A DNA stretch of 64,000 nucleotides from Actinomycetota bacterium (GTDB lineage Bacteria > Actinomycetota > Thermoleophilia > Gaiellales > F1-60-MAGs149): NCBI GenBank assembly GCA_026392355.1, contig JAPLCF010000028.1:1-64000 (forward strand), read 5' to 3'. Position 1 is the stretch's first letter. Every line of letters begins with the position of its first letter. Made by a program: the position numbers and the translations under genes. The notes beneath the pieces were generated by a model. The model worked only from the letters and a program-made list of their open reading frames with translations. It did no database searches and was not told the origin of the DNA. Positions 8,242 through 15,504 of the stretch are shown here, piece after piece.

Positions 8242-8977
8242 CTAGCTGATCGTGTCGGTCAAGACGAGCCCGAAGATCACGAGGCCGAAGACAATGCGGT
8301 AGACGCCGAACAGCGCCAGCGTGTGCCGCGCGAGGTAGCGCAGCAGGAACGCGATCGTCAGGTAGCCGAAGATGAAGGCGAAGACCGTTGCGATGATCGT
8401 CGCCACGATCGGCGTGCCGTCGCCACTGCCGACGTCCTTGAGCTCGAAGAGACCACTGAGGACGACAGCGGGGATGCTCCGTGCCCGGGATGAGGGCGAG
8501 CGCCTGGCAGAGGCCAACGACGACCGCGTCCTTCCACCCCACGCTCTCGATGCCGCGCTGACGCGTCGAGGCGCGGTCAACGGCGAGCATGATCACGCCA
8601 CCGATGACGAGCGCGAAGGCAACGATCATCAGCGAGCGCGCGCCATCGTGGATCTGGTGGCGGAACGTGTACCCGAAAATCACCACGGGGACCGTGCCGA
8701 GCGCGATGTACCAGCCCATGATGCTGTCGCGCGAGCGGCGCACCTCGGCGTTGAAGAGCCCGCGCACCCACGCCGACGTGATCTGGACGACGTCGCGGCG
8801 GAAGTAGATGAGCACGGCGGCCATCGTCCCCAGCTGAATCACGGCGCTGAAGGCCGCGCCGGGGTCGGGCCAGCCCGCGAGGGCCGGAATCACCCGCACG
8901 TGTCCGGTCGACGAGATCGGCAGGAACTCGGTAAGCCCCTGCACGATGCCGAGCAGGATTGCTTGGAACCAACTCAC
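8242..8977 (-). CDS. uppP: Undecaprenyl-diphosphatase with internal out-of-frame deletion
   Basis: UppP/BacA recycles undecaprenyl diphosphate to the monophosphate carrier used for peptidoglycan and polysaccharide synthesis. The N-terminal part (start GTG 8977) is typical: GIVQGLTEFLPISSTGH, with several membrane spans. After LCQALALIPGT near 8485 the frame is lost. The family C-terminus resumes in another frame with SIPAVVLSGLFELKDV and continues to 8242. Compared with the family, about 27 residues between T and S are missing, including the catalytic SRSGAT block. As read, the gene could not give an active enzyme. This may be an assembly or sequencing defect, because the enzyme is normally needed and a second copy was not seen here. 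Confidence 0.8.
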
Positions 8978-9097
8978 GCGCTCAGTGTGTCAGACGCTGC
9001 CCAGAGAATCTGACCCGTGTGAATCCGGTTCCAAACGGACCCAGCGCGCCTCGCACGCCGTCGCGTTGTTCCTTGAGCCCGCTTTGGGGCACGGGAT

Positions 9098-9493
9098 CTA
9101 GGCCGTGGGACGCGGGCGGTAGCGGCGACGGATCGCGCCGCTGAGCATCGCCACAAAGCCGATCATCAGGCCGAGGGCGATGCCGATGGTGAGTGCCTGC
9201 ACCGGGCTGGCACCGCCGGTCCCGCCGAGCGTGACGCGCACGAGCTCGGCCAGCACGAAGAGCCCGATCGGCGCGACGGAGGCGACCGCGCCGCGAAGCG
9301 AGCCGTAGCGCCAGCCGAGCACCGCTGCGATCACGAACACCAGCAACGGCCCGAACGCCGTCGGGTTGCCGAGCAGCATCAGCACGCCGGCGAGGATCCC
9401 CTCGGTAGCGATACCGACGATGATGGCCTCGATCCAGAGGCGCCGCGACGACTTGGCCGGTGCCTTCTGGAGGTTGGCGCGAAACGAGCTCAT
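9098..9493 (-). CDS. Small multi-span membrane protein
   Basis: 131 residues with a polar, basic N-terminus (FRANLQKAPAKSSRR), then about four hydrophobic segments and a basic tail RRRYRPRPTA. No recognised family. It starts 15 bp after the end of ftsK on the same strand and is probably co-transcribed with it. Confidence 0.6.
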   Translation of the reverse strand: MSSFRANLQKAPAKSSRRLWIEAIIVGIATEGILAGVLMLLGNPTAFGPLLVFVIAAVLGWRYGSLRGAVASVAPIGLFVLAELVRVTLGGTGGASPVQALTIGIALGLMIGFVAMLSGAIRRRYRPRPTA

Positions 9494-9508
9494 TCGCTCA
9501 TTTTCGCG

Positions 9509-12001
9509 TTAGACGTCGTCGTCAGACCACGGCGGGTCATCGTCCGCCATGACCGCTGCCGGAGCAGCACCCGCACCACCGGCCATCAGTCGCGGGATGT
9601 CGCCCTCGTTGATCAGCACCTGCCGGGGCTTGGAACCCTCGTAGCCAGAGATCGCACCGCGGCGCTCGAGCATGTCGATCAGGCGACCGGCGCGCGTGTA
9701 GCCGACGCGGAGGCGACGCTGCAGCAGCGAGACAGAGGCGGTGTCGTGGTTGCACACCACGCGCAGGGCGTCCTCGAGCAGCGGGTCGGAGTCGGGATCG
9801 GTGTCGTCGTCCGCATCGCCCGAGCCACCCGGAGTGGCGACGGTCTGCGGCATGTCGAGGAAGCCCTCTTCGAACTCGGGCTCGGCCTGGTTGCGGCACT
9901 GCTCGACGACGAGGCCGACCTCGTCCTCGCCGACGAAGGCGCCCTGGATGCGCTGGATACGACTGGTGCCGATCGGGCGGTAGAGCATGTCGCCCTGGCC
10001 GAGCAGGCTCTCGGCGCCCGGGGTATCGAGGATCACGCGCGAGTCGGTCATCGACGAGACGGCGAACGCGATACGGCTCGGCACGTTGGCCTTGATCATG
10101 CCGGTGATGACGTCGACGGACGGGCGCTGCGTGGCGAGCACGAGGTGGATACCGACGGCACGCGACTTCTGCGCGAGGCGGATGATGCAGTCCTCGACCT
10201 CGGCCGGCGCGACCATCATCAGGTCGGCGAGCTCGTCGATCACGACGAGGACGTACGGCAGCGTGTCCTCGGGACGGCCACCTTCGATGCGCGCCTTGTT
10301 GAACTCGACGATGTTGCGGCTGCGGGCGGCGCCGAGCTTCTCGTAGCGGCGCTCCATCTCGCCGACCACGTTCATCAGGGCGGCGGCCGCGCTCTTCATG
10401 TTCGTCACGACGGGCGTGAGCAGATGCGGGATCGCCTCGTAGTGGTTCAGCTCGACCCGCTTGGGGTCGATCAAGATCATCTTGACCTCGTCCGGCGTGG
10501 CGTTCAGCAGGATCGAGACGAGCATCGCGTTGAGCGAGCCGGACTTACCCGAGCCGGTGGTGCCGGCGATCAGGACGTGCGGCATCTTGGCGAGGTCGGC
10601 GTGCACGTGGTTGCCGCTGATGTCCTTGCCAAGCCAGACGGTCAGCGGGCTGCAGCCGGCCGGGAACGAGCCCTGGATGTCACCGAGCGTGACGAGGTTC
10701 GGCGTCGTGTTCGGGACCTCGACGCCGACGGCCTGCTTGCCGGGGATCGGGGCGAGGATGCGGATGTCAGTCGTGGCGAGCGCGTAGGCGAGGTCGTCCT
10801 TGAGGGCCGAGACCTTGCCGACCTTCGTGCCGGGGGCGAGCTGGATCTCGTAGCGCGTCACGCGCGGGCCCGACACGGTGCCGATCACGCGGCTTTTCAC
10901 ACCAAAGCTCTCGAGCGCCTCGACGAGCGACTGGCCCATGCGGTCGAGCGTGCTCTGCTCCACCTCAGCGGCCTGCGAACGGCCGAGCACGCTCGGGTCG
11001 GGCAACTTGTAGTCCTCGTGCTGGCGGCGCACAGCCGGCAGGGCAAGGTTGATCGTGGGCTCGCCACTCTCGTCGTCCTCGAAGACGCTCTCGGGCGTAT
11101 CGGCGACGGGCTCCTCCCACGACGGCTCGGCCGTGGGCTCCTTCGTAGCCTTGGCGACGGGCACGGGCGTGGGCTCGGCCGGCGGGAACGTCGGCTCGGC
11201 CTGTGCGGACTCATCGCCCCAGACCTCGTGGATCGGGTCGGGGTAGGCGATCTCCTCGGGCTCGTCTGCCAGCGGCATGACGTGCTCCTTGCGGGTGCGG
11301 CTGGCCTCACGGTGCTCGATCAGGGCCTGGCGCTCAGCCTCTTCCTTAGCGAGGGCACGGCGGGCGGACCGATCGTCAAGCCACTCGACGGTGACCGAGT
11401 AGATGTCGACGGTCGTCTCCCAGAACGCCTGCCACAGCACGCTCAGCTTCTGGCCAGCGAGCAGCACGACGCCCGAGACGGCAAGCGCGACGATCAAGAG
11501 CAGCACGCCGGCATCGCCCGCGGCCGAGCCGAGCAGCTTGTGGAGGTTGCCACCGACGAAGCCGCCGGCGTTCTCCGACAGCTTGCCGGTGGTCTCATCG
11601 TTCGACAGCGCGAGCAAGAGTGCGAGCAGGATCAGCGGCACGCCGGCGAGGCGACGGCGCAGGCCGGGGCTGAGGTTCTTCTGCAGAATCAGCGCGCCAC
11701 ACCCGACGAGGATCACGGGCAGGAAGATCGCGAAGGCACCGAACGCCACGCGCGAGCCATCCTTCAACTGAGCGCCGACAGCCGAGCCGTCTACGCCGAC
11801 CCAGAGCAGCAGCGCGAGGAAGAGTCCGAGCAGCGTGAGGCCGAGCCCAGCGACGAGGCGCGGCAGCGGACTCGGCTGCGTGCTTTTGCGCGCGGCAGGC
11901 TTGCGCGCAGCAGGCTTTCGAGCAGCAGGCTTGCGCTTGGGCGCAGCCTTAGCGGCGGGCTTCTTCGGGGCAGGTTTGGACGATCGCGAACGTGTGGCCA
12001 C
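9509..12001 (-). CDS. ftsK: DNA translocase FtsK/SpoIIIE
   Basis: 830 residues from GTG 12001, with a GGGAG-type site upstream. Order of parts: a basic tail made of repeated KPAARKPAARK units (1-40), four membrane spans (about 50-190) that anchor it at the septum, a variable acidic linker, the FtsK alpha/beta core with Walker A GTTGSGKS and Walker B-type segments LIDPKRVE and VVIDELADLM, and a C-terminal gamma winged helix (VSLLQRRLRVGYTRAGRLIDMLERRG) that reads polar DNA motifs. It pumps chromosomal DNA through the closing septum and assists dimer resolution. The region upstream holds an unusual palindrome array. Confidence 0.96.
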   Translation of the reverse strand: MATRSRSSKPAPKKPAAKAAPKRKPAARKPAARKPAARKSTQPSPLPRLVAGLGLTLLGLFLALLLWVGVDGSAVGAQLKDGSRVAFGAFAIFLPVILVGCGALILQKNLSPGLRRRLAGVPLILLALLLALSNDETTGKLSENAGGFVGGNLHKLLGSAAGDAGVLLLIVALAVSGVVLLAGQKLSVLWQAFWETTVDIYSVTVEWLDDRSARRALAKEEAERQALIEHREASRTRKEHVMPLADEPEEIAYPDPIHEVWGDESAQAEPTFPPAEPTPVPVAKATKEPTAEPSWEEPVADTPESVFEDDESGEPTINLALPAVRRQHEDYKLPDPSVLGRSQAAEVEQSTLDRMGQSLVEALESFGVKSRVIGTVSGPRVTRYEIQLAPGTKVGKVSALKDDLAYALATTDIRILAPIPGKQAVGVEVPNTTPNLVTLGDIQGSFPAGCSPLTVWLGKDISGNHVHADLAKMPHVLIAGTTGSGKSGSLNAMLVSILLNATPDEVKMILIDPKRVELNHYEAIPHLLTPVVTNMKSAAAALMNVVGEMERRYEKLGAARSRNIVEFNKARIEGGRPEDTLPYVLVVIDELADLMMVAPAEVEDCIIRLAQKSRAVGIHLVLATQRPSVDVITGMIKANVPSRIAFAVSSMTDSRVILDTPGAESLLGQGDMLYRPIGTSRIQRIQGAFVGEDEVGLVVEQCRNQAEPEFEEGFLDMPQTVATPGGSGDADDDTDPDSDPLLEDALRVVCNHDTASVSLLQRRLRVGYTRAGRLIDMLERRGAISGYEGSKPRQVLINEGDIPRLMAGGAGAAPAAVMADDDPPWSDDDV

Positions 12002-12047
12002 GCTTGGGGCTTCTCCCCTCCCCGGGGTTCTCCTTCACCCGGGTGCG

Positions 12048-12179
12048 AATCTGGACCCGGGTCCAGATTTGCACGGTTTCGGCCAATCTGGATCCGGATC
12101 CAAATCTGCACGTATTGGGTCAATTTGGATCCGGATCCAAATTGACCGTTTCTCGGACAATTCTGGGCCGGGTCCAGAA
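12048..12179. repeat. Array of four palindromes on a 37-bp period
   Basis: Four dyads centred at 12058.5, 12095.5, 12132.5 and 12170. Unit 1 is a perfect 22-bp palindrome (half-site AATCTGGACCC). Unit 2 has half-site AATCTGGATCC with one mismatched pair plus one at the edge. Unit 3 is a perfect 30-bp palindrome (half-site GGTCAATTTGGATCC). Unit 4 is shorter (TTCTGGGCC-G-GGTCCAGAA). Spacers are related too: TGCACG recurs at 12070 and 12107, exactly 37 bp apart. A further palindrome CACCCGGGTG is centred at 12040.5, about half a period before unit 1. The array fills the gap between divergent ftsK and the gene at 12232, so it may be an operator array or a protein-organised chromosomal site. Confidence 0.85.
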
Positions 12180-12218
12180 ATATCACTCGCGCCTCACCAG
12201 CCCGGTCCCACCCTCTAG

Positions 12219-12224
12219 TACGCT
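12219..12224 (+). promoter_or_regulatory. Putative -10 box TACGCT, leaderless start
   Basis: TACGCT ends 7 bases before the ATG at 12232, with no Shine-Dalgarno. It lies about 40 bp downstream of the last palindrome of the array. Confidence 0.45.
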
Positions 12225-12231
12225 TCCACCC

Positions 12232-12558
12232 ATGGCAACGCTTGCGCAGCAGTGGGACTCGATCCTCGAGGACGAGTCCGCCGATTGGGAGAACGCCTTC
12301 GTCGAGCTCCGCGTCGCGGTCAACGACGACATGGAAGAGGCCGCGCTTGTGCTCTGCAGCCTCAATCCGTGGCACGGCGAGTCGTGGCGTAGCGGTTGGC
12401 TCCGTTTCCGCGTGGCCCGCACCTTTGGCTACGGCGCCGACGACGTGCACACGCGCGCGATGCTGCACAAGCTCGACACGCGCGGCATCGGCGGCGAGCT
12501 GACGCTACTGCGGTCCATCGACCACTTCCTGCCGGTTTCCACGCAGGGCACCGTCTAG
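12232..12558 (+). CDS. Hypothetical protein, 108 aa, cytoplasmic
   Basis: No recognised family. The product is mixed helical and acidic, with DSILEDESADWENAFVELR near the N-terminus, a Trp-rich middle (NPWHGESWRSGWLRFRVAR) and no signal or membrane segment. Start ATG 12232 follows a TANNNT box at leaderless distance. The gene diverges from ftsK across the palindrome array and is followed after 13 bp by a zinc-ribbon gene, with which it probably forms an operon. Confidence 0.6.
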   Translation: MATLAQQWDSILEDESADWENAFVELRVAVNDDMEEAALVLCSLNPWHGESWRSGWLRFRVARTFGYGADDVHTRAMLHKLDTRGIGGELTLLRSIDHFLPVSTQGTV

Positions 12559-12571
12559 CTCCGGGGCGCAG

Positions 12572-13222
12572 ATGCCCTGGGTTCGCATTGATGGAGACGA
12601 GCTGCGCGTCGAGGACGCGCGCATCGTCTGGACGCCTGCCGTAAGCGCCAACGCCGAGGGCATCGCCTTCTGGCTGCGCGCGTCGGGTGGCCGCTCGCTG
12701 ATGCACATTGCCGGCTGGGCTCCTGGCTCGAGTGCGGCCGACCTCGACGGCCAGGACGTGCGCATCGAGAGCCCCGGCCCCGACGCCGGCGTTGACGGGC
12801 GCTTCATGACCCACGCCCGCGTGCGCTTCGGGCGCGTCACGAGCGACCGCGCGGTGGTGAGCATCGACGGCAGTGTCCAGGCACTTGATCCGTCCGACGA
12901 GTCGCGCGCCGTGTTTGAGGCCGATCTCGTGTGCAGCGTGGCACCGATGGCCGAGCGTGATCACTGCATCGGCTGCGGCGGCCCGCTCGATCGCTACGCG
13001 GAGACGCGCGACGAGTTCGTGGCGGGCTTTCGCATCTCGCAGCGCGTGCTGCCCGTGCTCTGCCCCAGCTGCGTCGGCACCGTGGACCAGCCGCGCTTCT
13101 GCCCGACGTGCGGCACGGCCTTCGCGGCCGACGCCGTCTCGACGCATGGCGAGGAGGGCCGCACGGGCTACACCGCCCGTTGCGTGCAGGGCCATGTGTT
13201 CAGCGGCGCGCTGCCGGGCTAG
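12572..13222 (+). CDS. Zinc-ribbon-containing hypothetical protein
   Basis: 216 residues. The N-terminal 125 residues are beta-rich and unrecognised (PWVRIDGDELRVEDARIVW). The C-terminal part holds metal-binding pairs CIGCGG, CPSC and CPTCG plus a further Cys near the end (ARCVQGHVF), which fit one or two zinc ribbons. No catalytic motif was seen. It overlaps the end of the convergent HigA-like gene by 4 bp. Confidence 0.6.
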   Translation: MPWVRIDGDELRVEDARIVWTPAVSANAEGIAFWLRASGGRSLMHIAGWAPGSSAADLDGQDVRIESPGPDAGVDGRFMTHARVRFGRVTSDRAVVSIDGSVQALDPSDESRAVFEADLVCSVAPMAERDHCIGCGGPLDRYAETRDEFVAGFRISQRVLPVLCPSCVGTVDQPRFCPTCGTAFAADAVSTHGEEGRTGYTARCVQGHVFSGALPG

Positions 13223-13536
13223 TCCGAAACAGCGTCGCGCGGCACGATGCAGAGGTCTGCGTCCAGCGCCAGCGCGAGCTTGAGCAACGTCTTCTGGGTG
13301 GGGTTGACGCCCACCGCCTGCTCGATACGGCTGATCTGACCCTGCGGAACGCCAGATAGCTCGGCAAGCTGCGCCTGCGTCAACCCGCGAGCGTGCCGAA
13401 GCGCATTGATCGACATGCCGAGGCGGATCTCGGAGCGGTGAAAACGAGCCTCTTCGCGCTCATCGGGCGTGAGGCGCTCCCAGATCTCGCGACCGTGCTC
13501 CTCGAACCTTGTCTGGTTTCTGCTCATGACAGCCAT
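13219..13536 (-). CDS. higA: HigA-family antitoxin, XRE-type HTH
   Basis: 105 residues from ATG 13536. An N-terminal helical region (FEEHGREIWERLTPDEREEARFHRSE is the area) is followed by an XRE/Cro helix-turn-helix (ALRHARGLTQAQLAELSG, then VPQGQISRIEQ). It is the second gene of a toxin-first pair: the toxin ends at 13550, 13 bp upstream. Such antitoxins neutralise the toxin and repress the operon. Confidence 0.82.
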   Translation of the reverse strand: MAVMSRNQTRFEEHGREIWERLTPDEREEARFHRSEIRLGMSINALRHARGLTQAQLAELSGVPQGQISRIEQAVGVNPTQKTLLKLALALDADLCIVPRDAVSD

Positions 13537-13549
13537 TATGCAATAAACC

Positions 13550-13918
13550 TCATACGGTGTTGTGGCGCCGTCGATGGTCCGCGAGTCGCCATCGCGCTTC
13601 CTCGATCGCCGCTCGTTGGCGCTTCGGACGCCTGCTTTTGTCGAGGCCACCGAGGACGATGACGACCCGCCCGCGAGCCGTGCCGAAGAACACGCGGACC
13701 AACAGCCTGTCGCGTCGAATTCGGAGTTCGTACAGACCACGCCCGAGACTGCGACCCCAGTGGTCACGGCACACATTCGGGCCGTCGAGCGCGAGCCGAA
13801 TCTCGATCTCATCGAAGACAGCACGAGCAGCGGACGGCGGCAGTCCATCCACCCACCGCCGAAACGGCTCGCGCCCATTCTCATCAACGTAGTACGTGAT
13901 CTGCCACGGCCCGCCCAT
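13550..13918 (-). CDS. higB: HigB/RelE-superfamily toxin (Gp49-like)
   Basis: 122 residues from ATG 13918. Features match the HigB family: ITYYVDENGREPFRRWVDGLP at the N-terminus, RSLGRGLYELRIRRD in the core, RVFFGTARGRVVIVLGGLDKSRR, and a C-terminal helix with EEARWRL. HigB enzymes cleave mRNA on the ribosome. The start was chosen because TACGGT at 13926-13931 lies 7 bases upstream at leaderless spacing. A longer frame from 13978 is open but has no such signal. Toxin-before-antitoxin order is typical of higBA. Confidence 0.82.
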   Translation of the reverse strand: MGGPWQITYYVDENGREPFRRWVDGLPPSAARAVFDEIEIRLALDGPNVCRDHWGRSLGRGLYELRIRRDRLLVRVFFGTARGRVVIVLGGLDKSRRPKRQRAAIEEARWRLADHRRRHNTV

Positions 13919-13925
13919 ACCGTCG

Positions 13926-13931
13926 ACCGTA
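13926..13931 (-). promoter_or_regulatory. Putative -10 box TACGGT of higBA
   Basis: On the minus strand TACGGT is followed by 7 bases and the ATG at 13918. This supports both the toxin start and a leaderless message. Confidence 0.45.
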
Positions 13932-14031
13932 GGCACGCCCAGCACACACGCGAGCGACGCTTCCGCACCGCTCTGCACCAGACAGGCTCCGGCGGGCGAC
14001 GCCGTGTGGCGTCACTCCTGCCGGAGCGAGG

Positions 14032-14105
14032 TCGGGACGAGAGGATTTGAACCTCCGACCACTCGGCCCCCAGCCGAGTGCGCTACCAGACTGCGCCACG
14101 TCCCG
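14032..14105 (-). tRNA. tRNA-Pro (anticodon GGG)
   Basis: Cloverleaf on the minus strand: acceptor CGGGACG/CGTCCCG, D arm GTGGCGCAGTCTGGTAGCGC, anticodon stem CTCGG/CCGAG with loop CTGGGGG (anticodon GGG), and T arm with GTTCAAATC. 74 bases with discriminator A, and CCA is not encoded. Confidence 0.95.
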
Positions 14106-14159
14106 ATACGCGGGCAGTCTACCCGACCCCGAGCATCCGCCCCGCTGGCATGCGTGACG

Positions 14160-14165
14160 TACGCT
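14160..14165 (+). promoter_or_regulatory. Putative -10 box TACGCT, leaderless start
   Basis: TACGCT lies 6 bases before the ATG at 14172, without a Shine-Dalgarno. Confidence 0.45.
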
Positions 14166-14171
14166 GCGGGC

Positions 14172-14507
14172 ATGGATGAGGCCGATTTCGACCAGGTCGT
14201 CGAGGACGCACTCGACGAGTTGCCCGACTGGGCCGCTGACGCCCTCGATAACGTCGTGGTGATCGTCGAGGACCACGACCCCGACGATCCCGACTTGCTC
14301 GGCGTCTATGTCGGCATCCCGCTGACGGAGCGCGGCCACGAGCCGCCGCTCGGCCCGAGCCGCATCATCGTCTACCGCCGCCCGCTGACGGAGATGTGCG
14401 ACTCGGTCGAGGAGCTACGCGAGGAGATCCGCATCACGCTGCTGCACGAGATCGGCCACCACTTCGGGATGGACGAGGATCGCCTCGACGAGCTCGGGTA
14501 CGCCTAG
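14172..14507 (+). CDS. Small zincin-like metallopeptidase family protein
   Basis: 111 residues. The acidic N-terminal half (DEADFDQVVEDALDELPDW) and the C-terminal zinc motif HEIGHHFGMDEDRL (HExxHxxG plus an acidic residue) match the short metallopeptidase family widespread in actinobacteria. No signal peptide, so cytoplasmic. Physiological substrate is unknown. It overlaps the convergent toxin-like gene by 4 bp. Confidence 0.78.
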   Translation: MDEADFDQVVEDALDELPDWAADALDNVVVIVEDHDPDDPDLLGVYVGIPLTERGHEPPLGPSRIIVYRRPLTEMCDSVEELREEIRITLLHEIGHHFGMDEDRLDELGYA

Positions 14508-15034
14508 GCGGGGTCGAGTCCGCTGAGGACCGCTTCAACGCGATCGCTGATCATCTGCCCGAGGTCGAGCTCCAGCCGGTCGGCAATGCGCTCGCTCACG
14601 CGGCGCATGGTCTTCGCGGATGCGCGACCGACGACGGCGTGGTCGATCGCTGATCCGTGCAGGCCCGAGATACCGGCGATCATCGCCGCGCGCTCGTGCC
14701 CCGCAGACGCCCCGTCAAGCAGTACCAGCCCGCCGGCCGCATCAGCGAGCACTGCCTCACGCGTCGCGGGGCTGAGCGCTTCGAGGCGTCTCGTCCGCAG
14801 CGCCACGTAGGCGCCGTGGCTCGCCGATTCCCACCCGTGGAGGATCAGCACCGGGCGGATGACCGCGGGGAGCACGATGTCCTGGCGATTCCGCGCCCCG
14901 CGGGTCCGGAGCATCGCCGACGCTGCGGCGAAATCGAGCGGATCCTCGACGCCCGCGAACGCGAACGGCGCCTCGGCGGCGTGCGGCACGAGCGCCCAGC
15001 GGATCTCGCCACGCTGAGGCAGGTCTGGGGTCAT
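14504..15034 (-). CDS. PemK/MazF-like putative toxin
   Basis: 176 residues from ATG 15034, which overlaps the upstream antitoxin stop as ATGA, so the two are translationally coupled. It starts PQRGEIRWALVP, like PemK/MazF (QRGEIWWA), has RPVLILHGWESASHGAYVAL where the family has its PVLVLS strand, and ends with AIDHAVVGRASAKTMRRVSERI, similar to the family C-terminal strand and helix. It is longer than usual (about 110 residues) because of an internal insert. Likely an mRNA endonuclease, but the assignment rests on pattern and on the partner. Confidence 0.55.
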   Translation of the reverse strand: MTPDLPQRGEIRWALVPHAAEAPFAFAGVEDPLDFAAASAMLRTRGARNRQDIVLPAVIRPVLILHGWESASHGAYVALRTRRLEALSPATREAVLADAAGGLVLLDGASAGHERAAMIAGISGLHGSAIDHAVVGRASAKTMRRVSERIADRLELDLGQMISDRVEAVLSGLDPA

Positions 15035-15300
15035 AGGCGCTTGCCGATGGTCTCCCACTCCTCCTCGGTGGGGAACTCATCGTCGTCGGTCTCCCACGCC
15101 TCGATCTCCGCGGCGGAGGGCTGGTATCGCGGGGGCCGCGACACCGCCGCGATCGCCGCCTTGAGGCTCTCGAGCAGCCGGAAGTCCTCGATCGCGATGA
15201 TCGCGGCGACCTCCTTGCCGTGCCGCGTGACGATCACAGCCTCGCCCTCCGCGACGCGGGGAATGCGCACCTGGTCGGCCGTGCAGTGCGTGGTGTCCAT
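15031..15300 (-). CDS. Phd/YefM-type antitoxin
   Basis: 89 residues. The N-terminal DNA-binding half shows the family pattern (IPRVAEGEAVIVTRHGKEVAAIIAIEDF). The C-terminal half is acidic and probably disordered (EIEAWETDDDEFPTEEEWE), as expected for the toxin-binding tail. ATG 15300 follows a TATCGT box by 6 bases. The gene precedes a PemK-like toxin with a 4-bp overlap and has a direct-repeat operator just upstream. Confidence 0.75.
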   Translation of the reverse strand: MDTTHCTADQVRIPRVAEGEAVIVTRHGKEVAAIIAIEDFRLLESLKAAIAAVSRPPRYQPSAAEIEAWETDDDEFPTEEEWETIGKRL

Positions 15301-15306
15301 GCGCAG

Positions 15307-15346
15307 ACGATACCGCGTTCCGGACGGTTTTGATAATTTCCGGACG
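15307..15346 (-). promoter_or_regulatory. Antitoxin promoter with two TTCCGGACG direct repeats, 20 bp apart
   Basis: The putative -10 TATCGT (minus strand, 15307-15312) lies 6 bases before the antitoxin ATG. Immediately upstream, TTCCGGACG occurs at 15318-15326 and again at 15338-15346 in the same orientation, exactly 20 bp apart, so on one face of the helix. TTATCA between them is a possible -35. The layout fits autorepression by the antitoxin-toxin complex. Confidence 0.6.
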
Positions 15347-15504
15347 ATTCGCTCATGCCGCCAGCATGTCACCTGCCCCCGCACCGGCGCGTGCCGCACT
15401 GCCACCGCTTCGTGCCGCAGGCCGTCCACCGGTGCACGCATCCGCACGCACGACGCACGCCCTGTGGCACCCGACGCGCGCATCGCGCCGGACCGCGCCC
15501 GCCG

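Noticed and set aside
7250-8977. A fused UppP-homocysteine methyltransferase protein
   Set aside because: The continuous frame exists only because uppP is frameshifted. The methyltransferase has its own start at 8188, and the UppP C-terminus is encoded in another frame up to 8242.
9746-12145. A 799-codon open frame on the plus strand opposite ftsK
   Set aside because: It is antisense to a protein with all FtsK motifs, its translation is Arg/Asp/Glu/Val-biased with no domain, and it arises from GC-rich third positions. The same holds for other long opposite-strand frames, e.g. 17578-18903, 1946-3001 and 42059-43543.
12048-12179. CRISPR array
   Set aside because: Repeats differ from one another, are full palindromes, number only four, the spacers are related to each other, and no cas genes are present.
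13919-13978. Longer start for HigB at 13978
   Set aside because: The extension lacks similarity to the family, and the start at 13918 has a TACGGT box at the spacing seen before many other genes.
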